This document shows, piece after piece, positions 5,305-12,498 of a stretch of 18,263 nt of DNA (positions are counted from its first letter, which is position 1; each line of letters begins with the position of its first letter). Below the pieces are notes generated by a model that searched no databases, was not told the origin of the DNA, and was given only the letters and a program-made list of their open reading frames with translations. A program made the position numbers and the translations under genes. Location of the stretch: NCBI GenBank assembly GCA_964445105.1, contig CAYUJS010000039.1, forward strand, positions 1-18,263. The letters run 5' to 3'. This stretch comes from CAWBNS01 sp964445105. GTDB lineage: Bacteria > Chlamydiota > Chlamydiia > Chlamydiales > JAJFMA01.

Positions 5305-7420
5305 AAAGCAATGTCGCCTCTTTGACGGGGATACATCGATCAAGACGTTGATCTTCATCGGGTTCATCTCCCTCTTATTCCTTTTCTTGCATTTTCAAGA
5401 GGTGCGAGTAGAGACGCCTGAGTTGTACAGCATAGCGCCGCGCTATGTAGTTGCGCAGGTGGATTTTACTTTTCTGGACGAGGAAGCGACGGCGCTATTA
5501 AGGGAAGACGCTGTACGAGATTTAGGTAAAATTTATCAGTTGGATGACCAGGCTGTAAGGCAGGTGCGCCTCGAGTTCGAGCAGTATCTCCGCGACAACC
5601 AAGAGTGGCGCGATAAGCTGCCTAAAGCCAGCCTAGAGCAGCTTTACACGGGTTCCGAGCTAGTCGAAAGAAGTCTGCAACAGCTGCGTTTCACGGACTT
5701 TCGCACGCTCAAAAAAATGGAAAGTGTCGGCCTCTCAACAGCCGGATATTTGATCTTTATTCCAGCCCACCTTGAACAGACAACCTTGCTGCCAGCACCC
5801 GTTTGGGCCTATTTAGGGCAGAATGCTTTTGCAGAAGAAGCAACGCCGCAGGCGACGTCGCGCTTCATCGTAGATTTTTTCCGAGATAAAGAGTGGGCGC
5901 TGGTCGAAGATCCCAATCCCTCGCGCGTGCTGCGCAATCGAGTGATCACCAAAGTTCCTGTGAAATACACCAAGGTGGCAGCCGGCAGTCGGATGATTAA
6001 CCAAGGAGAAAAAGTGACATCGCGTCATTTGGCGATGTTACAGGCCATGAAAAATGCGATGGCTGACATGCGCAACCTCTGGAGCCCCGTTACGCTAGTT
6101 GGCAGCTTTCTGCTGGCGTTGGTATTGGCGTCGATCGGGGCGGCTTACCTGCGCGTTGTAGAGTCGTCGGTTTTTGCGTCCAACAGGCAATTACTTCTGT
6201 TTGTGACGGTGGTTTTATTGACTCTGGGCTTGTCCAAAGCGATTGAATTTTTTGTATTGAACAATACGAACAGTTTCCGCGAGGTGGTTAAATACCCCCT
6301 TATAGTGCCGTTTGCGACAATACTGCTCTGCAGTCTGATGAATTTCCAGGTGGCCACTTTTGGGACTGCAGTTTTGACGATTGTACTTTGTATTGAGCTG
6401 CCTTTTGATCGGCAAGGGTTCCTGGTTACCAATATCGCAGCAGCAGCGGTAGCTTTGCTGACCGGCCGCTCCCTAAAGAGACGTAAAGATATTTTTGTTG
6501 TTTGCGCCAAAGCTTGGCTTGCTTGTGTGGTGGTGGTGTTTGCTATCCACTTTTCCAACAATAGCTACAAGGATATCTCGCTGGCCACAGATCTGTTGAG
6601 CGCGGGCCTTTTTATGCTGGTGACGGCTGTGTTAGTGGTGGGTCTATTGCCACTTTTAGAGTCTGGGTTCAATGTGCTGACGAACGTGACCTTGATGGAA
6701 TACATGGATCCAAGCCACCCACTGTTGCGACGCTTGGCGATCGAGGCTCCCGGTACCTATCAGCACTCTTTGGTAGTAGGCAATTTGGCAGAGTCTGCTG
6801 CTAGCGCTATCAACGCCAATGGCATCTTTTGCCGTGTAGCTGTTCTATACCACGACATCGGTAAAATGGCGACCCCGCAGTATTTCACAGAAAACCAACA
6901 GGGCGGAATGAATATCCACCAGTTGCTCACACCGGTGGAGTCAGCGCAAGTGATTATGGCCCACGTCACGGAGGGAGTGAATATCGCCACCAAGGCGGGC
7001 TTGCCGGAGCGGTTCATTGACATCATTAGAGAACATCACGGCACAACTTTAGTCTATTTTTTCTACCGCAAACAGCTAGACCAAGTTGCTAATGACGCTT
7101 CACAAGTGGATGCAAATATGTTTCGCTATCAAGGTCCCCGTCCTCACAGCAAAGAGTCCGCGATCATTATGATTGCAGATTCGCTGGAGGCCGCCTCACG
7201 TTCTTTAGAGTCCGCGGATGAGCAATCATTGAACGAGCTGTTGAACCGCTTAATCCGTGAAAAAGCGGAAGATGGCCAGTTTGATGATTGCCAGCTTACC
7301 TTTCAGGAGATGGCGCGCATCAAACGCACGTTAGTCAAGACCATTTTGGCGGCGGGCCACTCGCGCATCCGCTATCCTCAGCGAAAGTCGTTTGAAGAAA
7401 CCGTGGCAAATACAGGGTAG
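5258..7420 (+). CDS. pgpH: PgpH/YqfF-type 7TM-HD phosphodiesterase, probable cyclic di-AMP hydrolase
   Basis: This 720-residue membrane protein has PgpH architecture. One membrane helix lies at about 28-45, an extracytoplasmic helical domain at about 50-275, a multi-helix membrane block at about 278-465, then a cytoplasmic HD domain. HD motifs are intact: EAPGTYQHS (496-504), HDIGK (532-536), His569, the EHHGT block (592-596) and Asp641, giving the expected metal ligands. PgpH of Listeria and YqfF of Bacillus have nearly the same length and hydrolyse c-di-AMP to pApA; chlamydiae make c-di-AMP with a DisA_N-type cyclase. ATG 5258 is the first start after an in-frame TGA at 5231, with AGAGAG about eight bases upstream. 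The next gene starts four bases after the stop, so it probably leads an operon. The family is firm; substrate is inferred. Confidence 0.9.
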   Translation: MATSEEFPESSIPTHKKQCRLFDGDTSIKTLIFIGFISLLFLFLHFQEVRVETPELYSIAPRYVVAQVDFTFLDEEATALLREDAVRDLGKIYQLDDQAVRQVRLEFEQYLRDNQEWRDKLPKASLEQLYTGSELVERSLQQLRFTDFRTLKKMESVGLSTAGYLIFIPAHLEQTTLLPAPVWAYLGQNAFAEEATPQATSRFIVDFFRDKEWALVEDPNPSRVLRNRVITKVPVKYTKVAAGSRMINQGEKVTSRHLAMLQAMKNAMADMRNLWSPVTLVGSFLLALVLASIGAAYLRVVESSVFASNRQLLLFVTVVLLTLGLSKAIEFFVLNNTNSFREVVKYPLIVPFATILLCSLMNFQVATFGTAVLTIVLCIELPFDRQGFLVTNIAAAAVALLTGRSLKRRKDIFVVCAKAWLACVVVVFAIHFSNNSYKDISLATDLLSAGLFMLVTAVLVVGLLPLLESGFNVLTNVTLMEYMDPSHPLLRRLAIEAPGTYQHSLVVGNLAESAASAINANGIFCRVAVLYHDIGKMATPQYFTENQQGGMNIHQLLTPVESAQVIMAHVTEGVNIATKAGLPERFIDIIREHHGTTLVYFFYRKQLDQVANDASQVDANMFRYQGPRPHSKESAIIMIADSLEAASRSLESADEQSLNELLNRLIREKAEDGQFDDCQLTFQEMARIKRTLVKTILAAGHSRIRYPQRKSFEETVANTG

Positions 7421-7424
7421 AGAG

Positions 7425-8228
7425 ATGACCTTTCAGAAAGCATTTGTTACTGGGGCCAGTTCCGGAATTGGCGAAGCTCTGGCTAGGCTGTTGGCGGAAA
7501 AAGGCATTCCACTAGTCATTCATGGGCGAGACGAAGATAAACTCACTGCCCTGGCTGACGAATTACGCACGCTAGTGCCAGTAGAAATAGTGGTAGGTGA
7601 CCTGACGTTGCCAGCAGGCCGCGCCCAAGTGATTCAGGCCCTTCATCAAGGGGCACCCGACCTACTCATCAATAGCGCTGGCATGGGCCTGTACGGTGAA
7701 GCGCTATCGTTTACCACCGCAGAACAGATGTCGATCTTCAAGCTAAATGCAGAAGCCCTACTGGAGCTAACGCTGGAAGGGGCGCGTACATTGGCCTCCA
7801 ACCGCAAAGATGGGATAATTGTGAATATTTCCAGCGTAGCGGGATTTATTCCTATCCCTCAATTTGCTATTTACTGCGCGAGTAAAGCTTTTGTTACGCA
7901 TGTGTCAGAAAGTTTGGATGAAGAGTTGCGGCCGCGCGGCATTCGCGTATTGACGGCTTGTCCTGGCGTGGTGAAAACGAATTTTCAACAGCGCGCCGCG
8001 CAAGATGGCTCCCAGCTATCGCGCCAAATGAGCGCAATGAGCCCTGAATATGCTGCCAATCAAATCTGGAAGCAGATAGAGTCAGGCAAGTCGGTGCGGA
8101 CATTTAATTGGATCTACCGCCTTTCTTCTTTTTTAGTGCGCTACCTGCTGCCCAGGGCTTGGCTCTTTGCGACAATGCGCAAGCAGTTTATTAAATACCT
8201 ACCCCAAAGGCCCATTGTTCCCTTATGA
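7425..8228 (+). CDS. short-chain dehydrogenase/reductase (classical SDR)
   Basis: This 267-residue NAD(P)-dependent oxidoreductase has the Rossmann motif TGASSGIG (9-16), HGRD (33-36), the NNAG-like NSAG (83-86), catalytic Ser137 (or 136), Tyr150 and Lys154 in YCASK, and CPGVVKT (179-185). It resembles the DltE/YdfG-like general SDR group; the substrate cannot be told. The frame is open from 7392, but ATG 7425 is preferred: it follows the pgpH stop by four bases, has AGGG at 7414-7417, and gives the usual N terminus just before the first strand. The C terminus (about 228-267) is basic and hydrophobic (RLSSFLVRYLLPRAWLF), which could hold the enzyme at a membrane, as in SDRs acting on lipids. 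It overlaps the helicase start by ATGA. Confidence 0.92.
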   Translation: MTFQKAFVTGASSGIGEALARLLAEKGIPLVIHGRDEDKLTALADELRTLVPVEIVVGDLTLPAGRAQVIQALHQGAPDLLINSAGMGLYGEALSFTTAEQMSIFKLNAEALLELTLEGARTLASNRKDGIIVNISSVAGFIPIPQFAIYCASKAFVTHVSESLDEELRPRGIRVLTACPGVVKTNFQQRAAQDGSQLSRQMSAMSPEYAANQIWKQIESGKSVRTFNWIYRLSSFLVRYLLPRAWLFATMRKQFIKYLPQRPIVPL

Positions 8229-9439
8229 CACGATTTGATGAATTTCCGTTGAAGCCCGAGATTATTGAAGCTCTTAAAAAAGTCAACTACATCGAAGCCA
8301 CTTCCGTGCAAGAGAAAGCCATTCCGCTGATTCTAGCCGGCAAGGATTTAATTGCTTTGGCTAAAACAGGTTCAGGCAAAACAGCTGCATGCGCTATTCC
8401 CATCTGCGATAGGGTGGATCCAAATAACACGGCGATTCAGGCTCTGATCGTGGTCCCTACACGTGAACTTGCTTTACAGTATGCTACGGAGACGCAAAAG
8501 ATCGGCGGACATCGCGGTGTTAAGGTTTTCGGCTTACTCGGGGGTGAAGATTATTCCATGCAAGCCGCTAAGCTTAAGCACGGCGTACAGGTACTTGTAG
8601 CCACTCCCGGCAGGCTAATAGATTATGTCTACAGCCGTTCTATCGATCTGACGCAGGTGACTACACTGGTGTTGGATGAGGCTGACGAGATGTTGAGCAT
8701 GGGTTTTTACGATGACATTTTGTTTATCATACAGTGTTTAGTACACGAGCACCAGACGCTGCTCTTTAGCGCTACCATGCCAAAAGACATTCAAGTGATC
8801 GCTCAGAACCATATGAAAGAGCCAGTGGAACTGCAGCTGATGGAAGAGTCGGTCCCCAGCGTCATCGAGCATCGCTTTGTCTATTGTCAACAGCCTCAAC
8901 GCGATCACACCTTGATCCAGCTTGTCGAACAAACGCAACCAAAGCAGGCGATTGTTTTTTGCCGTTCGCGTATCCAAGTAGAAAAGGTCTGTGAGCAGCT
9001 CAAGAAACGCTTCCCGGGAACGGATTTTTTGCATGCGGGCCTGAACCAGGATGTGCGGTCTATTGTGACGAACAAGTTTCGGTCGGGAAAAATCCGTCTA
9101 TTGATCGCCACCGACGTGGCCGCACGCGGCCTCGATTTTGCCGGTGTAACGCATGTCTTTATGTATGAGCTGTCGACGGATGTTGATAAATACATACACC
9201 GCTCAGGTCGGACCGGCCGCTACGACCGTACAGGCGTCGTTCTATCGCTTGTAACACCTCGCGAGTTCGGGCTGCTCAGGCAGATTCTGGACCGCCTGAA
9301 CGAGGATCCAGTGTGGGTGGGAGAAGCGCCTGCAGGTTTTTCACGAGCAGCGCCAGCGGGAGGAGAGCTAGTCCCTCAGAAGGTATTTACCAAGCTTCGG
9401 CCGCGGTCTTCTAAACCGTTCCGCAAACCTAGTGCGTGA
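8225..9439 (+). CDS. deaD: DEAD-box ATP-dependent RNA helicase
   Basis: This 404-residue protein carries the full helicase motif set: Q motif (Phe4 and SVQEKAI, 27-33), Walker A AKTGSGKT (46-53), PTREL (78-82), TPGR (127-130), DEAD (151-154), SAT (182-184), ARGLD (300-304) and HRSGRTGR (325-332). It is an RNA-dependent ATPase that remodels RNA or RNP, typically in ribosome assembly, mRNA decay or cold adaptation. After the two RecA-like domains there is only a short Pro/Arg/Lys-rich tail (about 370-404), without the RNA-binding domain of DbpA or long DeaD forms, so it is closer to RhlE or CshA types. ATG 8225 overlaps the SDR stop by four bases with only a weak distant AAGG, so translational coupling is likely. 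The last 11 bases overlap the converging mutase gene. Confidence 0.95.
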   Translation: MTRFDEFPLKPEIIEALKKVNYIEATSVQEKAIPLILAGKDLIALAKTGSGKTAACAIPICDRVDPNNTAIQALIVVPTRELALQYATETQKIGGHRGVKVFGLLGGEDYSMQAAKLKHGVQVLVATPGRLIDYVYSRSIDLTQVTTLVLDEADEMLSMGFYDDILFIIQCLVHEHQTLLFSATMPKDIQVIAQNHMKEPVELQLMEESVPSVIEHRFVYCQQPQRDHTLIQLVEQTQPKQAIVFCRSRIQVEKVCEQLKKRFPGTDFLHAGLNQDVRSIVTNKFRSGKIRLLIATDVAARGLDFAGVTHVFMYELSTDVDKYIHRSGRTGRYDRTGVVLSLVTPREFGLLRQILDRLNEDPVWVGEAPAGFSRAAPAGGELVPQKVFTKLRPRSSKPFRKPSA

Positions 9440-11120
9440 GTAGCTGTACGACTGCTTCCAACATAGCATGGACCTTTTCTTCACAGGCGCGAACCCCTTC
9501 TTCGACGAAGGAGAAAACCGCTTGTGAAGCGCCCCCGTAGACTTTTACTTTCGGTTCTGTACCCGAGGGTCGTACGACCACCCAGCTGCCATTATCGAGC
9601 CGAAAGTGGAATACATCGGGATTGGAAAAATCGGTCGCCACCACTGTGGCCTTTCCCAGGCGGCGCGGTGGATTGGCCTTGAGTTTTTCCATGGCTTGCG
9701 CCATCTGTGCGCGGCCCTCCTTTGTCTCAGGGTATTTTACCGACAGGATTTGTTCCCGGTGAATCCCATATTTGCGGTAGAGGTCGTGAAGCATATCTAC
9801 CAAGGTCTTTCCTTTGAGTTTTCCACGAAGTGCGATCTCGGCGATCACCGCACACGCGATCACCGCATCTTTATCGCGTGCCATTGTCCCCACAAGATAG
9901 CCGCATGATTCTTCACCACCGAAAATGAAGTTCATACCGTCTTTTTCTTGCTCCCATGAGTGGATGGTGGCGGCGATCCATTTAAAGCCAGTCAAAACGG
10001 CTACGCAGGTGATCCCGTATGCCTGCGCAATGGTGTGCAACATTTCCGTGGTGACGATGGTCCTGATACAAGCTGGGCGTGGAGGTAGCCGTCCTTGCCT
10101 AGTCAAACTTTGTGCTACATGCTCTAGACATAGGCTCGCTATCTGGTTCCCATCGAGTACCACAGGTTTGCCTTCATGCCTCACCACCACGCCGACACGG
10201 TCTGCATCTGGATCTGTTGCCAGCAGGAGATCTCCTTCAACCAGCGTGAGCAGATCGATGCCTCGTTTGAGGGCGGCGCGCTCTTCCGGATTGGGCTGCT
10301 CCACGGTTGCAAAGAGGCCGTCGGGAGTGGCCTGTGAGGCTACAAGCTGAACTTGCGTAAAGCCCCAGCGTTCTAGAATTTTTGGTACTAATGTGATACC
10401 CGTACCGTGTAAAGGCGTGTAAACAATTTTTAGCTGTTTGCCGTTATTTCTAGTGTCTTGGGCATAGCTTTGGAGAGCATCCATGTCGCGCAGGTACTCT
10501 TCGTCTAATTCTTGGTCGATCCAATAGATAAGCGGATGTGTGAGGCTACTTTGCTTGATCTGCGCCAGATGGTCAATGGCGTGAATTTCCGCGGTGAGCT
10601 CTTGGTCTTGGGGAGGCACAAGCTGGCCCCCATCTGCCCAATAAACCTTATAACCGTTATAGCAGGCAGGATTGTGCGAAGCAGTGATGACGATGCCAGC
10701 GCCACAATTTAATTTGCGCACCCCGTAGGAGACAAGGGGTGTTGGTCGCAGGTGGCGAAACAAATGCACCTGGATCCCGTTAGCAGCAAGAACCTGCGCA
10801 GCTTCTTGTGCGAAGGTTTGTGAGTGAGTGCGAGAATCATAGCCAATGATTACGCTCTGCTTTTCACGCGCCACCGATTTTAGCAAGTAGTTAGCCAGGC
10901 CCTGAGTAGCCGTCATTACGGTGTACCGGTTCATGCGGTTAGTGCCCGGCCCCACGATGCCGCGTAGCCCGCCGGTGCCAAAGGAAAGGTTTGCATAAAA
11001 AGAGTTAAGAGCGTCCTGAGGGCTATTCTTAACCAATTCTCGGATAGCTTCTTTGGTTGTTTCGTCGTAGGCATCGTTCAGCCAAGCGTCTATATTGGCT
11101 TGTGTGTTTGCATCAAACAT
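9429..11120 (-). CDS. pgm: phosphoglucomutase/phosphomannomutase (alpha-D-phosphohexomutase)
   Basis: This 563-residue enzyme moves the phosphate between C1 and C6 of a hexose, supplying glucose-1-phosphate or mannose-1-phosphate for glycogen and envelope sugars. Superfamily sites are complete: phosphoserine loop TASHNP (146-151, Ser148), metal loop DPDADR (303-308), sugar-specificity loop GGEES (401-405) and phosphate loop RPSGTEPK (517-524). The length and GTGGLRG block (48-54) match the long Bacillus PgcA-like and chlamydial MrsA/Pgm group rather than GlmM (about 450). GGEES (Glu-Ser) is the form found in enzymes accepting glucose or mannose phosphates. The start at 11120 overlaps the YkgJ-like gene end by eight bases, so the two are co-transcribed and probably coupled. 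Preference between glucose and mannose cannot be fixed from sequence. Confidence 0.94.
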   Translation of the reverse strand: MFDANTQANIDAWLNDAYDETTKEAIRELVKNSPQDALNSFYANLSFGTGGLRGIVGPGTNRMNRYTVMTATQGLANYLLKSVAREKQSVIIGYDSRTHSQTFAQEAAQVLAANGIQVHLFRHLRPTPLVSYGVRKLNCGAGIVITASHNPACYNGYKVYWADGGQLVPPQDQELTAEIHAIDHLAQIKQSSLTHPLIYWIDQELDEEYLRDMDALQSYAQDTRNNGKQLKIVYTPLHGTGITLVPKILERWGFTQVQLVASQATPDGLFATVEQPNPEERAALKRGIDLLTLVEGDLLLATDPDADRVGVVVRHEGKPVVLDGNQIASLCLEHVAQSLTRQGRLPPRPACIRTIVTTEMLHTIAQAYGITCVAVLTGFKWIAATIHSWEQEKDGMNFIFGGEESCGYLVGTMARDKDAVIACAVIAEIALRGKLKGKTLVDMLHDLYRKYGIHREQILSVKYPETKEGRAQMAQAMEKLKANPPRRLGKATVVATDFSNPDVFHFRLDNGSWVVVRPSGTEPKVKVYGGASQAVFSFVEEGVRACEEKVHAMLEAVVQLLTH

Positions 11121-11547
11121 CTTCGCTCTCTAACTGTCTCTTAAGTTGGTGCTCTATCTCTTCAAAGGGAACCACGGGCGCATCGTGGCGAATACCTTCA
11201 CAGCCTTTGGCAGCTGCTCTCCAGCTTTCCGGCGATTCCATCACACCAGGCCAGTAGGGGAAAGTTTGGCATTGCGTGGGCCGCACTTGATAGATTTGGC
11301 ACTTCTTGTCCTTGAGAAACACGCAGTCGTAGCTATGCGGTTTTTCGAGCAAAGAGTATTTCTGGCCCACTTTACGGACATATTTCTTTGAAAAAGCCTC
11401 CACCGTCATGTCGAGGTGCTTGGCGATGTTTTGGATCTCTTCCAAAGAGACGAAAATATAGCCGGGAGCCCCCGTACAACACTGCCCACAACCGGTGCAG
11501 GTAAAGCGCACTCCCTCTGCGTACCAAACCTTCAGTTTATCCTCCAT
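11113..11547 (-). CDS. YkgJ-family cysteine-cluster (putative Fe or Zn binding) protein
   Basis: This 144-residue protein has the CxxCxxCC signature (Cys17, Cys20, Cys23, Cys24) followed by Cys75, Cys83, Cys93 and Cys116, and the family motif IYQVRPTQCQTFP (85-97). This is the UPF0153/YkgJ family, annotated as a zinc- or iron-chelating domain, possibly an Fe-S protein; no reaction is established. It is cytoplasmic, with no signal peptide. The ATG at 11547 shares its first base with the TGA of a small frame upstream and has no ribosome site before it, which suggests translation coupled to that frame. Its own stop lies inside the mutase gene start. Its pairing with pgm may only reflect shared transcription. 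Confidence 0.88.
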   Translation of the reverse strand: MEDKLKVWYAEGVRFTCTGCGQCCTGAPGYIFVSLEEIQNIAKHLDMTVEAFSKKYVRKVGQKYSLLEKPHSYDCVFLKDKKCQIYQVRPTQCQTFPYWPGVMESPESWRAAAKGCEGIRHDAPVVPFEEIEHQLKRQLESEDV

Positions 11548-11711
11548 CAGCCGAACTGCTTGCTTGACTGACGCACGTGCGCAACGGCGAACAATAGAAC
11601 AAGCTCTGCCGCTGTCTTTTGCTCAAGAAACCCGATTACTGTATTCACTAAAATCCTCTTTTCCAAATAAACGTCGAAGATAAGAGATTGTTTCATTGTT
11701 CGCAAGCTCAT
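11547..11711 (-). CDS. possible small protein coupled to the YkgJ-like gene
   Basis: An open frame (54 codons from ATG 11711, 49 from ATG 11696, 62 from TTG 11735) ends in a TGA whose last base is the first base of the YkgJ-like start codon. Such TGATG junctions are typical of translational coupling, and the downstream gene lacks its own ribosome site. The product would be MKQSLIFDVYLEKRILVN... with an apolar helix TAAELVLLFAVAHV and a polar end. I recognise no family. No start in this frame has a good ribosome site, so it may also be chance. Confidence 0.3.
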   Translation of the reverse strand: MSLRTMKQSLIFDVYLEKRILVNTVIGFLEQKTAAELVLLFAVAHVRQSSKQFG

Positions 11712-11940
11712 GAAATTAGACGAGTTGTGATACAAATCTAAGTGTCTGAAGCTGTCGGTAGTGCCTACACTACGTTTCAGAGCCTGGTTGGCATTCTGTG
11801 CAAATCCGCGGGAATGTAAAGCTTTGCAAAGATGGCCAGACGATCGTACGGGCAGCAGGATAGAAACAGTTGGTTTGAATCAGCGTGAAAGGTTGATAAT
11901 AAAGTTGCCTAGGGCGATACCCTGGACAACCCGTGCAAGT

Positions 11941-11971
11941 AGCAGTTCTCGCTAAAAAAAAGAAGCCGATT
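11941..11971 (-). repeat. dispersed element core, copy E
   Basis: On the minus strand the end reads as a long T run, then TAGCGAGAACTGCT, matching the 3' core of the other copies; CCAATCGGCTTC just before matches the ACCGATTTC of copy A loosely. It points left toward the YkgJ/pgm block but is over 200 bases from the nearest possible start. Confidence 0.45.
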
Positions 11972-12062
11972 GGCTCTGAAATAGCCTTGAACCTCATTTT
12001 GTTTTTTATTCGCAGCTAAGATTACAAACTCTTGGCGAACTCAGCTCGCTGTCTCTTATCTG

Positions 12063-12093
12063 TGAGACTGTTTCTTTTTTAGCGGAAACTGCT
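12063..12093 (+). repeat. dispersed element core, copy C
   Basis: TGAGACTGTTTC, a T run, TAGCGGAAACTGCT matches the 3' core of copies A, B and D. With copy E it forms an imperfect inverted pair about 90 bases apart (AGCAGTT...CGCTAAAAAA against TTTTTTAGCG...AACTGCT). A promoter-like pair begins 15 bases downstream. Confidence 0.5.
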
Positions 12094-12108
12094 GCCGTGC
12101 AAGTTATA

Positions 12109-12138
12109 TTGCAGGCCATAAGCTCGAAATAATATAAA
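12109..12138 (+). promoter_or_regulatory. promoter-like sequence with no adjacent ORF
   Basis: TTGCAG (12109-12114), 18 bases, TATAAA (12133-12138). The expected start near 12145 is about 350 bases before the giant gene. It could give a long leader for that gene or a small RNA containing the hairpin at 12155-12169 and the palindrome at 12186-12199. Confidence 0.35.
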
Positions 12139-12154
12139 ACTATAAGTTTATCAG

Positions 12155-12169
12155 CCTCTATAAAAGAGG
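12155..12169. other. small hairpin
   Basis: CCTCT (12155-12159) pairs with AGAGG (12165-12169) around ATAAA. No T run follows, so it is not a convincing terminator. Confidence 0.3.
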
Positions 12170-12185
12170 TTATCCTTCCATCCTA

Positions 12186-12228
12186 TCAGCGCGCGCTGAC
12201 CTTAAAAATTTGCGCGCGCGCGCGTGCA
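12186..12228. repeat. 14-bp GC palindrome and alternating GC tract
   Basis: TCAGCGCGCGCTGA (12186-12199) is a perfect palindrome. Eleven bases later comes an 18-base strictly alternating pyrimidine-purine run (TGCGCG...GTGCA, 12211-12228), almost all CG steps, the sequence type that forms Z-DNA most readily under negative supercoiling. Confidence 0.7.
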
Positions 12229-12352
12229 CTTGCCCCGGTGGCTCGCTTGGGCTGGGCAAAGCACGCCAGCCGTTAGTCCCTAGAGCAGGTGCCGTTGGGC
12301 TCTCGTATTTGCATGATTAGACCGTTTGTTTCGATCCGCTAAGCTTCATTCG

Positions 12353-12426
12353 GCTACGAATTCGTCGCAAACTGAGCCTACTGTCAGCCCTTGCTGAGCG
12401 AGTTTATTCTTTTAGCGGGAGCTGCT
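12353..12426 (+). repeat. dispersed ~75-bp element, copy B
   Basis: This is the partner of 3220-3294, with 38 of the first 39 bases identical. It keeps the ACGAATTCGT palindrome and TCAG-N6-CTGA (loop bases differ), then a T-rich run, TAGCGG and GAGCTGCT. It ends 18 bases before the predicted -35 of the giant gene, the same offset as copy A from the typA promoter. Confidence 0.7.
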
Positions 12427-12444
12427 ATCGTCGTTCTATTTACC

Positions 12445-12473
12445 TTGAAGTTGCTTTAATTTTTTTGTACAGT
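12445..12473 (+). promoter_or_regulatory. predicted promoter of the giant gene
   Basis: TTGAAG (12445-12450), a 17-base T-rich spacer and TACAGT (12468-12473). A start near 12480 would leave only about 19 bases of leader and would cut into the GGGAG at 12478-12482, so the start site may be slightly upstream. Confidence 0.45.
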
Positions 12474-12498
12474 TTTAGGGAGATATCACTAGATTGTA

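Larger units (their letters stand above)
11736..12498. other. 760-bp non-coding region with repeats and promoters
   Basis: This is the gap between the divergent leftward YkgJ/pgm block and the rightward giant gene. Its short frames have no protein-like composition, and I found no tRNA, tmRNA, RNase P, SRP or rRNA signature. It holds repeat copies E, C and B, a 14-bp GC palindrome, an alternating GC tract, a small hairpin and two promoter-like sequences, listed separately. The stretch 11761-11940 shows only a weak inverted repeat (TGCAAA 11799-11804 with TTTGCA 11823-11828). Confidence 0.6.

Noticed and set aside
11871..11890. A GGTTTGAATC stretch resembling a tRNA T arm
   Set aside because: No matching stem, anticodon arm or acceptor can be built around it.
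11761..11997. Frames of 64 and 75 codons on both strands in the non-coding region
   Set aside because: Low-complexity, unconvincing composition, no ribosome site, and the region is occupied by repeats.
11973..12010. Possible terminator (GGCT/AGCC stem followed by T-rich DNA)
   Set aside because: The stem is only four base pairs and no gene ends nearby.
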